DNA of 64,000 nucleotides from Petrosia ficiformis (taxonomy: Eukaryota; Porifera; Demospongiae; Haplosclerida; Petrosiidae), in NCBI GenBank assembly GCA_947044365.1, contig OX345639.1:3948444-4012443 (forward strand), given 5' to 3'. Shown here in pieces: positions 10,259-20,595 of this stretch. A program made the position numbers and the translations under genes. Numbering within the stretch: position 1 is the first letter of the stretch; each line of letters begins with the position of its first letter. The notes under the pieces are model-generated. The model was not told where the DNA came from. It ran no database searches and saw only the letters and a program-made list of their open reading frames with translations.

Positions 10259-12267
10259 TTAACTCACGTCTATTGCTTTTCTAACTATTTTAAATTTATG
10301 TTGTTGTTGCTCAGCAACCAAACATAACATTACGTCATCATGATTGTTATACTTGATACTCAAATGTCTATTAATTTTAAACACAAGAGGAAGAAATGAT
10401 GAAATAATGTTTACTTCTCCCCACATCAAGTGTTTAACTTTATCATGTCCATCAAACAAGTAACATTCATTTAACGTGCTAAGAAATCTGTTTTAAAACC
10501 AGTTATGTACATATCATGTCATCTGGAGGATAATCAGTATATGTACCTAATTGAGTGTCTCTCATTATTGCTTATCCAACCACGTCCCAGTTCATCAAGA
10601 TATCCTATTAAACTACCTTTAAATCTGTCCTATATATAATAATGATTTAGTTAAAAGACACATGACAGAAATATCCTAATAATAATTGAATGTTTGGTTG
10701 ACTAACCTCATAGAGGAGATAGGATTTTATTGAGGGATGTATGTGTAGTATTACCATGGCGATATTACCAGAAGGATAGCTGTTTTGATATATTAGTTAA
10801 GGCCCATTTCACTACTTATATATATAATTATATGCATGCCAAAAACATATTAGCCTCATTCTAGATCTCATGCTCGAAAACTGGGAATGAGGGATATTTA
10901 TATGATGGGATACTAGCATTGTCCACTCTTGTCAGGTAATGAAATCACAGACATATTTCCTGAATTATATTGATGTAGTTTTATACATCCAGTTTTCTCT
11001 TGTTCATTCTCTGTATTGAGTTTGTTTAGCACCTCATCTGGTATTGAAGGTAACAATAAAGAACGAGATAGTCTCTGCTTTGTACTTCTCTTTGATAATT
11101 GAGAATCTAGTAGTCAAAGAGACACAAAAATATACCATCAATTTTGTAGAGCTAATGTCATCAAATCTGTAAATAATAATGCTCACAATTAGAAGTTGGT
11201 CTCTTTCCGTCTGTTTCCTTTGTCCATCCACTGTTCATACAAGTAGCAGATGAAAGTGAGAACTGTATTACTCTAGTCTGACGAGACACTGGATAGACAA
11301 TGATATAATTATGATACACACCATCTCACTAAAGACTCACTAGTAAGAAAACTAGAGCTCTCTAACATCTTAATCCTGTTTCTCTCGTTCTCTTCCCATT
11401 TTCTTTTTCTCCTCAGTCTACATATAACATAATCTCATATATAGTTTATTTCTGTATATTAGTGATGTATCTACCTTTCCAATGCTCTTTCTTGAGCAGT
11501 CTTTTTGAATCTCACATGATGATTCTTTAATGGTATTTTACCTGGTCTTTCACTCAACTTATCATCCATCATTTTTTTAGTATATACAGCAACTAATAGA
11601 CAATAGTCTTTGTAGTCACTGCAACAGAACTCTGGTTCCTGCAAAAGGGAAGAATGAAACTTTTGAGACTACAAAACGCTAACTAACTAGCTACCTTATC
11701 TTCATTTGCTGTGATCAGACTTGCATGCTGCAACTGTTGTCCACAAAAATGACATTCATCATTTCTATCATTTTCTCTACTAGCAATTGAAGGATGAGGA
11801 TAGTTTGAACTGACTCCAAAATATTTATTAGACTGAGAATCTGATTCACGAAGATACTGCAATATTTCTGGCCATGGAAGATTATTATGAGGAAGAGTGC
11901 TACTGTTACTATCTTTCGTCTGATTGTGTTCATCATCACTACAATCACTGCTGGATGACAAATATAACTCATCTACAAGATCGGATAATGATTGTGTGTT
12001 GATTTTCTCTTCTTTCTTATCCTTTTCCTCTCTTTCATCTAACGTCAGCAATTCATTCTCACATACATCTTCCTTTCCATCATCAGATAAAGGCAAGATG
12101 ATTCCATCACCACTCTTCTTTATTGCATCTAATCATGTTGGTGGAGAGTTAATACTTAACCAGTTTGTATAGCATTTTAACTAACCACTAGTAACATCAT
12201 CCTGAATATTCGTAATGGCTTCCATATCCTGCAACCAACTCCATTCAGTTTGGGTTCCCTTGTCCAT
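10259..12267 (-). CDS. ERICH6/FAM194-like protein
   Basis: FAM194/ERICH6 proteins are poorly characterised and share a conserved C-terminal domain. The ATG at 12265-12267 opens MDKGTQTEWSWLQDMEAI, followed by an acidic Ser/Asp-rich exon (11683-12100) ending with a CHFCGQQL zinc-knuckle-like motif, then an exon with EPEFCCSDYKDYCLL. Later exons carry the hallmarks I rely on: YPSGNIAMVILHIHPS (about 10720-10790), KGSLIGYLDELGRGWISN (about 10570-10620) and a last exon ending LVFKINRHLSIKY...VMLCLVAEQQQHKFKIVRK, which matches the family pattern of a final beta-rich stretch. Exons between 11000 and 11400 are uncertain. The stop at 10259 assumes read-through of a GTGAGT that could be a donor. It shares an 80-bp promoter with FPGS. 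Confidence 0.6.
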
Positions 12268-12347
12268 TTCGTAAACGAGCCCCACCCGAATAGTTCTGCA
12301 GAAACAGCCACACCCTCTAATAAAGTTAATTATCACGTGTATATAGT
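12268..12347. promoter_or_regulatory. Bidirectional promoter ERICH6-like / FPGS
   Basis: Only 80 bp separate the two divergent start codons. The interval carries CGAGCCCCACCC at about 12276 and a CACGTG box at 12334-12339, directly before the FPGS ATG. Both strings are also found upstream of FKBP15. Confidence 0.6.
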
Positions 12348-13485
12348 ATGTCAACCATTATCCTAAAATTCCTGTTCAGAAGGTCTGTATATTTCACGAG
12401 GGCTGTTTCATATATGGCAGAACATAAAGAATACGAAGTGAGTGTGTATATATAGCTAAGCTCAATACTTATTCTTTCTTGTTAACAGCATGCTGTAGAG
12501 GCACTCAATACTTTGCAAACAAGCGCTCAAATACTAGATGAAATGAGAAAGAAAGGTGGAAAAAACACAGCTGAAGCATTTGCTGAAACTCCTTTCTATC
12601 TAAACAGGTTGGGAATACAGGTTAGTATTTCTAAAAGGCTGAGCCCCTTTCTCTATTAGACTCCCCCCTTTCCTTTAGGTAGTGGATTTGAATCGACTCC
12701 ATGCAGTACATGTAGCAGGAACAAAGGGAAAAGTATGATTTTCCAGGCTGCCAAGAGGTTTATGTCCCCTTCTTAGTGGCCTTGCTAATAGCTATATGTA
12801 ATATTTTTAATTTTCGGTTGTTGAATCCAGCCAATATGTTTGTATGTATGTATGTATGTATGTATATATGTATGTACGTACATACATATGTATGTACGTA
12901 TGTTTGTATATATGATTGTATGTATGTATGTATGTATGTAATGTGTAGGGATCTGTATGTGCTATGTGTGAAAGTATCTTGAGAGCACATGGATGTAAGA
13001 CAGGGTTTTTAAGGTACACTATATTTATGAATACTTATATGTTTAGCAGATATTAATGTATTTTATCTTTTTTTAGTTCTCCTCATCTATTGGAGGTGAG
13101 AGAGAGAATTAGGATTAATGGAACACCCCTCAGTAAAGATATGTTTGTAAATTATTTCTGGAAATGTTATAACATGTTTGAAAAAACTAAAGTAAGAAAA
13201 CATAGAAATGAAATGATATTCAATACTTCCCTCTCACTGTCTGTCTGTCTGTCTGTCTGTCTGTCAGGATAGTCACAATGGTAAGATGCCATCCTATCCT
13301 CGTTTCATGACATTAATGGCATTCAAGGTTTTTCTTGAAGAGAAAGTAAGTATAAACATCATAGATGATCATGTGACTTGAGGAAATTTTCACAGGTCGA
13401 TGTAGCAGTTGTAGAAGTTGGGTTGGGAGGATCTTATGATTCAACTAACGTTATAAAGTATTTACACAGACACACACAATACATA

Positions 13486-13526
<41 letters not shown>

Positions 13527-16500
13527 ACACACACACACAAAGTACATATATACACACAAACATCGCAATGTACATATATACATATATACATACATATATT
13601 TGTCATAGTGTTTTTCTTTCAGTTTGCCAAAGGTATGTGCAGTTGCTAGTCTTGGTTATGATCATACTGATATATTGGGAACCACAATAAAAGAAATAGC
13701 ATGGTATAAAGCAGGAATATTTAAAGTATGTTGAACACTATATTTAAATGTATTTTATATGATTTTACACAGCCTGGAGTCCCAGCGTTCACTCTCCCTC
13801 AGAAAGTTGAAGGTTTGGAGGTGATAAGAGATAGAGCTAAAGAGTTAAATGTGTCATCTATCATGATATCACCAGATTCATCCAGTTACACGGGAACAAT
13901 TTGGGGTTCGTTATTCTGTGTGTATGTATGTATGTACATACAGATGGACGAACAGACGGACATAAGCACCTGACAGAGAAACATAACCACCTGTGTGTTA
14001 TTCTGTATGTATGTATGTCTGTATGTATGTACGTACAGATGGACAGACCAACGGATGGACAGATGTATGTTTGGACAAATGAATACTATATGTATTTCTA
14101 TGTGTGTATATATCTTCACAACAGAACTTGGTATAGCAGGCTCTCATCAGTATGACAATGCATCACTTGCCTGTCAAGTTTGTAGACAATGGTTGATAGA
14201 AATGCAACATCCTTCATTTGAGATAGAGTCAGTAAAATTATCTGAAACGAGACCTCATAAATTACTTGCAGTGGAACCTCAGATAGATCATCACGGTTTG
14301 GGACTTAAAAATGGTGATACGAACAATGACCTAGTCATTACTAATGGAGTTACAAATGAAATAGAAACTGACGAAAGACAGTCAGTAATTAAAAAAAGCA
14401 ATCATGAATCACACGACAAGAGACATGTATGTGGTATACCAGTAGCAGAACCATTTAACTTACCTCCTCTTTTCTTACAAGGTGAGAATAAATTATATTT
14501 TAATTACCAGTCACTATAAATCTTTTTATTAGGTCTCAGAGAATGTCATTGGCCAGGACGATGTCAGGTGATTAATAGAGGGGGTGTGTCATATTTTCTT
14601 GATGGTGCACACACTCCTAGGAGCGTACTAATGTGTAGTCAATGGTTTGAGGCAGCATCAAAAAAAGAAGCTATGGAAATAAAGTGAGTTTAGTATAGTT
14701 ATAATATATACAGTGGAACTTCATTATTAAGTACCAATGATAGTACGTACACTCAGATAGTCCATACAAAAATTGCATAACATAATATCATGGTAGTACC
14801 ACACCATACATTACTTACCTGTTAAAGTGTACACTGCTAAACGTAATTTTTCCTTAAACTGTTAAACTTACATAACATTTCTGGGGCAACCTCCTAAATT
14901 AATAATTAATTATCATATACTCTTGACCACATGATCATGGCAGCTTCAAAGAAAACAGCTATCTCTTTTGGTCAGAAGCAAGAAATCATTGTTAACATTG
15001 AAAAGGGAGAAACATAAGCACCTGTTTGTCAACAATTGGGCCTGGTAGAGACGACAGTAAGTACCATTTGGAGAGGTAGGGAGACTCTACTCCTCAAGAA
15101 AGTGAAGTCACTGGCGAGTGCTCTTGGTGATTAATCATTTACAGCATCGACTGTTTCAGAGTATTGCCTTGCTTTAGATGTTGTCAGGCGGTTCATAACA
15201 TGTTGTGGAGAGAGCCCACACCTTCAAGCATTAAATTGTTTAGATGAACTATGCATGTGACAAAAATATCTGAATTCTTTCAATAACAATTAACTGTTCA
15301 CATAATGTGTGCATTGTTAAATATTCCAATATAACACTGATAACGTGTGCATTGTTAAATATTCCAATATAACACTGATATTGTGTGCATTGTTAAATAT
15401 TCCAATATAACACTGATATTGTGTGCATTGTTAAATATTCCAATATAACACTGATATTGTGTGCATTGTTAAATATTCCAATCTGATAATGTGTGCATTG
15501 TTAAATATTGCAATATAACACGTGTGCATTGTTAAATATTCCAATATAACACTGATATTGTGTGCATTGTTAAATATTCCAATATAACACTGATAATGTG
15601 TGCATTGTTAAATATTCCAATATAACACTGATAACGTGTGCATTGTTAAATATTCCAATATAACACTGATATTGTGTGCATTGTTAAATATTCCAATATA
15701 ACACTGATATTGTGTGCATTGTTAAATATTCCAATATAACACTGATAATGTGTGCATTGTTAAATATTCCAATATAACACTGATAACGTGTGCATTGTTA
15801 AATATTCCAATATAACACTGATAATGTGTGCATTGTGATCTGAATTGTTATGATAAGTTTTTGGCTACAAAGTACCTTGGTTTGTAAGTACTTTTTCGTG
15901 CTGCCCGTGGAGGTACTTACTATCAGTGTTCTACTGTTTATTGATTGTTATATTATATCATTTTTTTCATCTTTTTAGAGATAATGAAGTTGTGAGGATT
16001 TTATTGTTTAATTTTTCTGGTAGAAGGAAAGCAGAATTATTAATGAATCCACTACTGGTGGGTATATTTTGAAGTCATTACTTGTCATTATTTGTCATTT
16101 GTCATTACTTGTCATTATTTGTCATTATTTGTCATTATTTGTCATTACTTGTCATTATTTGTCATTATTTGTAGTGTTTGAAGTTTTGTCATGCCCTCTT
16201 CTGTCCTAATATTGCTGGAGTGACTTCATCTGGTGAGTATTATTATGAGAAGACATCTTTGTGTATATCACGTAACACGAATTGAAATAAGTTTTAATTT
16301 ATTTTGAATTTACATTGACGAATAAGCAACCTTAGTTATCTCCAAGTTCATTTTACAAAGAGAAAAGCTTTTAAGAAGGTTCATGGCTTCCCAGAAGGGT
16401 ATCATAATTACCAGTTTGCAATGTAAGACCAGTTGAACTGTGCTAGTCCACTCCATTTTAGTGATCTTTGCTGATTGGCTAATTATAGTTTTGATGTTAG

Positions 16501-17743
16501 CATTGTCAAGATTACTTGAGTATATTATCACACTACATGTTCAGTAGTGGTGTTCTATACAAGAGTAAATGATGCTTTAATTAATTATGATGTTAGAAAT
16601 GACGTTTCTAATATCATAACTTGTATTTGTACATAGTACAGGAAATCTCACTTGTATATTTGATCCACTTAACTACATGATACATCGTATGTTGAGGATC
16701 AATATTGATTACTATAGTATGTCTCTCTCTGTAATATTTACCAAGTACTGATTCCTGATTGTACTGGTTTTTAGTGAATGCAATATATACAAGCATTAGT
16801 ATCAAGAGTACATAATATACTCTTGCTAGTATTTATATCATATTTCGATTAATTTATTAACCTTTCAAGTCTGAGACTTGTGACAATCAGCAAAATTAAT
16901 ATCTGCTGCTTCTAAATTTCACTTCAGGTAATTCTTGTTGGTTTCTGTTATTCATTTGATGCCTCTCCGCACTCTTTCACTAGCTTGTCGTCTTATCTTA
17001 ATTTGACTTGTAAGCTGCTCAAAATGTTTAAGACAAGATTAGAAAGCAGAATAAATGATAATGTTTGCAGCTATTAAATCAAAGAGAAGAAGTGACTAAT
17101 ATTGAAATTGGATTATTCTCTGAAACGAATCAATGATAATGCTATTTCTATACTCACATATATTTTTTACTAGTGACACCTACACAAAGATTGCTGTTGA
17201 TTAAATACATTGAGTTGAAGATCATACTCATATATTCTTGAACGAGCCCCACTCTAGCCAGGTCTAATGCTCTCTTGTCTTGCTTGCTTGAAAGCCACTT
17301 CAATGGACAGTTACTGTATTCTCCAATGCAACTCATGCTTGCTCAGCCTTGCCCCTCTGATGGTCTTCATCTGTCTAATATATACATGTATATCTAGATA
17401 GGTATAATCTATAATTATTTATATGTGGATTAAAATTGTTTCTTTGTGTATTATGCTGATAATCTTTTTCCCAGATCAATCTAATTATGCCATCACTCTT
17501 GAGGGTCAGTTACAGCGTTGTCATAACAACGCTGCATTGTGGAAGGAACTCAATGATAGTGGTCACACAGGCATGACCACTTTCATAAATGAACCATCTG
17601 TGTTCCAATCAATTTCAGAGGCCATTGATTGGGTAGATAGGAACAAAAGTAGTAATACACATATACAAGTATTGGTATGTGGCAGCTTACATTTAGTAGG
17701 CGGAGTCATGAAAGTACTTGGATGTACAACTGATACTATATAG
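12348..17743 (+). CDS. FPGS: Folylpolyglutamate synthase
   Basis: FPGS adds gamma-glutamates to tetrahydrofolate using ATP, which retains folates in cytosol and mitochondria. The first ATG gives a basic, hydrophobic presequence ([19 protein letters not shown]) with a second in-frame Met at residue 22, mirroring the mitochondrial/cytosolic dual starts of animal FPGS. Diagnostic motifs are YFLNRLGI-type text ([20 protein letters not shown]), the P-loop AGTKGKGSVCAM (about 12717 and 12949), [53 protein letters not shown], and the C-terminal exon [17 protein letters not shown]. Coding exons are interrupted by a 1.3-kb intron (14684-15978) holding a transposon and satellite, and a 1.2-kb intron (16233-17474). 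Identification is very secure; small exon edges near 13450 and 16030 are less so. Confidence 0.95.
13480..13600. repeat. CA and TA microsatellite in FPGS intron
   Basis: (CA)n with one TC interruption, followed by TACATA repeats, between the exon ending at about 13456 and the exon starting at 13622. Confidence 0.85.
14711..15936 (+). mobile_element. Decayed pogo/Tigger-like DNA transposon
   Basis: 1.2-kb insertion in an FPGS intron. The ends CAGTGGAACTTC and GTTCTACTG are inverted repeats, and subterminal GATAGTACGTAC/GTACTTACTATC also pair. The left flank is TA. Plus strand 14938-15120 encodes a broken peptide with [16 protein letters not shown], a stop, then [23 protein letters not shown], resembling the N-terminal helix-turn-helix of CENP-B/Tigger transposases. 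The catalytic DDE part is missing, replaced by sequence including a 36-bp satellite. It is non-functional. Confidence 0.65.
15294..15838. repeat. 36-bp satellite inside the Tigger-like element
   Basis: About 15 head-to-tail copies of a unit of roughly 36 bp (GTGTGCATTGTTAAATATTC then CAATATAACACTGATA). Variants differ at the last triplet (AAC, ATT or AAT), and two copies are shortened near 15480-15540. There are no spacers, so it is not a CRISPR. It lies within the transposon, between its transposase remnant and right end. Confidence 0.9.
16080..16172. repeat. 10-bp tandem repeat (ATTTGTCATT)
   Basis: About nine copies of TTGTCATTA(T/C) fill the short FPGS intron between exons ending near 16058 and starting near 16174. 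Confidence 0.8.
16233..17474. other. Last large FPGS intron, no gene
   Basis: 1.2 kb of AT-rich intron. A near-perfect hairpin lies at 16585-16619 (TTATGATGTTAGAAA, 5-base loop, TTTCTAATATCATAA). I see no repeat arrays or credible exon here. Confidence 0.5.
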
Positions 17744-17942
17744 ATAATAATGGTTGCAAAAATGGTTAAATTTTATTTAAAAATTTTCGTATGATTATGG
17801 TATAATAATGATATATACACACTTGTCTAAATTAAAAACAAAATTTAAAAAATGCTTTTACACATGTTAATTACATATGTTGAAAAAAACAAGATTAGCT
17901 TGAAAATCATTATAAGTTGGAGGTGTTTCACTGTTACCATGA

Positions 17943-20433
17943 CTACGCAACAGGTTCTTCAACTGGTAACAGTGATTGGCCAGTTGTTTCTATTGGTGAT
18001 TGGCTTCCTAGTATTGTAGAATATGTTCGTCCCCTTTCAACAGGTGGTGGATTTGATGTCTGTGACATGTCTTTAGTAATAACTTCATAACATTCAGGAA
18101 TTGAAGTATAACTCCACTAATAATGAAATTTATATAGCATGTAGTCTATTTATAGTAACACTGTACTAGTATATTTATAGTATATGTTCAGTATATTTAT
18201 AGTATCACTGTACTTATAATTATGTTCAGTCTATTTATAGTAACACTGTACTAGAATATTATTATAATTATGTTCAGTCTATTTATAGTAACACGTACTA
18301 GTATATTTAAATTATAATTATGTACAGTCTATTTTTAGTAACACTGTACTAGTATATTTACATTATAATTATGTTCAGTCTATTTATAGTAACACTGTAC
18401 TAGTATATTCATATTATAATTATGTTCAGTCTATTTATAGTAACACTGTACTAGTATATTTGTTCAGTCTATTTATAGTAACAATATTGTGCTATATTAT
18501 AGTACATGTTCAATACATCATTAATTATAATTATATGTTCAGTATAAAATTATTATAGTGCTTACACTATTTGGTAAGTTCTCCTGAGTACATCTCCACA
18601 GTTGAACTGCCTTTTCTATTACAGTACTGGTGTTAACACAACTTACAACAAACTGTTGTCCTCTCCTCCTAAAATATAATAATATTAATAGCATTAATAG
18701 GTTTGTATTTATAGTAACACTAACGAATCACATGTATTAATAGTATAAATTAATCGCCATTTTAACAATATTGAAAACACTTAAGTAATGTGACAATCAT
18801 ATGGTACATGTAGCACCTAAGTAATGTGACAATCATATGGTACATGTAGCACCTAAGTCACATGACAATCATATGATAATACCTGATAGGTTTCAGAATT
18901 GTTACTCTTGAACATTCTTGTCCTTTAGGAAGTAATCTACTACTAGTTAAATGATGTAACTGATAAATACCATCTCGTTTATAATCTTGTGAGGTCTCTC
19001 GTTTCAGCTGATGACGAAAAGTTTTACCAAATGCATGACGCTTCAGTTTTGGAGAGTTTTCATGACTGCCAGTATTGTTCCTGTCAACATGGTGGATTGA
19101 TGAGGAAGACGTAAGTGTTAAAACACCTCTTTCTCCTCCAACTAAACCTTCATCGTTATGTTTCATAATCTGTATGCTTTGGTCAAGACTTGCAGTAAAT
19201 TGTTTACTCTTCAATAACATCTGTTGAATGCTCTCGTCTGGATTTCGTACCACTGATGAAATTCCAAAAATATGTACTGTAGCATTACCAGTTCCAATCC
19301 AAAGAATATCATCAACAGGTGATATGACTGTGATACGATGATCAACAGTGCTAAAAGGTTCCTAATGAATCACAAATCATAATAAGTGACTTATTTATAT
19401 TTTTGGGCTTACGCTGTGATCTCTAGGTAGTAGAGCTGAGTAATCAACTTGTATTAGTTGGACCATATGTTCAGCATCATATAAACATAGTAATGTAGAT
19501 CTGTATAGTAGTAGGAGCAGTTATATTTAATTAATATGTGGGTGTGTCACATACGTTTTAAATGTAATCCATACTCCGTGTTTCCCTAGTTCAATTTTGT
19601 AGACTTTACCAGCCTTATCGGACATTACAATAGGATTTACTGGTTCATGGGTACTAAAGAGAAAGAGCTAATTAATAAGGGTGTGGTCAGTCATTACTTA
19701 CGATGCTGATAAAACTGTGATTGCTTTTCCACATCCAACCCAAACGTGGTCAAATGGTGTTAGAACCATACATTGTACAGCTGTGTTACCAATACGATAA
19801 AGTATTGGATCAGAGATGGGAAGATTCTCTCCATTAGTTGGGAGTGCAGCAATGTACCCATCAGCCAAAGCACAGAGTACAGTATCGTGACAAGAAACAA
19901 AATCTAAAACTGAATCATTCATTTTCATTGACCAAAGCTCCTTCCTATGAGAACATGAGAAACAGTAGAAGAGGATAAAAACAGGACTGTTTTTTTTACT
20001 GTGTTGTTGGAGAAATGGCATGTACTGAGAAGTCCAGTGTTCCAATCATAATTACACCATTTAACAGCAATTTAATACACAGTATTTTTGATCCAACCTA
20101 ATCATAACACAAGACTGAAAGAGAAACGACTATTATGAGATCACTAACATTAAGTTTTGGTGATTTTGCTTCAAACCCATCATCACTAGCAGCAACAATA
20201 CATATTTTACCGATCTGACGTTCTCCGCAACAAAGCCATACCTCTGTTCAAGTAAATAGATAAATAAATGGATAAATAGAAACAGTATCCTTACCTTCAC
20301 CACATGCAGTACCACATTCCCATTGTAATTGTTTCTTTTGTTTAGTAATTGTACTGATGGCCTGGACTCCAGGATTTGCCTGGTATTGAGAGAAATTGAC
20401 AACATGGCTAGACTCACTAGCCCGACTCAAATC

Positions 20434-20470
<37 letters not shown>

Positions 20471-20556
20471 TGTATATCAGATGAACAAGGAAGGAGACTG
20501 CTGTCAACTATTTGAAGAACTTGTGTACAGTGCAAGAATTCGTGTGGTCCAATCAT
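17943..20556 (-). CDS. Stand-alone beta-propeller protein, JIP3/4-ARHGEF10 type
   Basis: Minus-strand exons give a WD40-like propeller without other domains. Motifs in order are VWLCCGERQIGKICIV (about 20170-20250), KELWSMKMNDSVLDFV..DTVLCALADGYIAALP (about 19840-19945), VWVGCGKAITVLSA (about 19700-19740), ILWIGTGNATVHIFG (about 19250-19310) and AVQLWRC near 18600. These resemble the C-terminal propeller shared by JIP3/JIP4 (SPAG9), ARHGEF10 and, more distantly, LRRK proteins, where the same blades read LHSIKLKDS..LVALADGTLAIF and LWVGTGNGV. The leucine zipper, RH or DH domains of those proteins are absent. The start at 20556 (MIGPHEFLHC) needs a very short intron of about 32 bp at 20440-20470 and is tentative; the stop at 17943 is clear. 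Function unknown; a scaffold role is inference. Confidence 0.55.
18130..18530. repeat. About 52-bp minisatellite in propeller-gene intron
   Basis: Roughly seven diverged copies of a unit containing TGTTCAGTCTATTTATAGTA, ACACTGTACTAGTATATTTA and an AT-rich tail. Confidence 0.75.
18778..18880. repeat. 36-bp tandem triplication
   Basis: Three copies of TAAGTAATGTGACAATCATA followed by TGGTACATGTAGCACC; the third is diverged and runs into the splice donor of the exon at 18883. Confidence 0.8.
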
Positions 20557-20595
20557 ATTGCACTATTTCTTTTCACAGTCTTATGCTACTGATTG

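Noticed and set aside
15294..15838. Regular 36-bp repeats that could look like a CRISPR array
   Set aside because: The units are directly adjacent without unique spacers, lie in an animal intron inside a transposon, and no cas-like gene is present.
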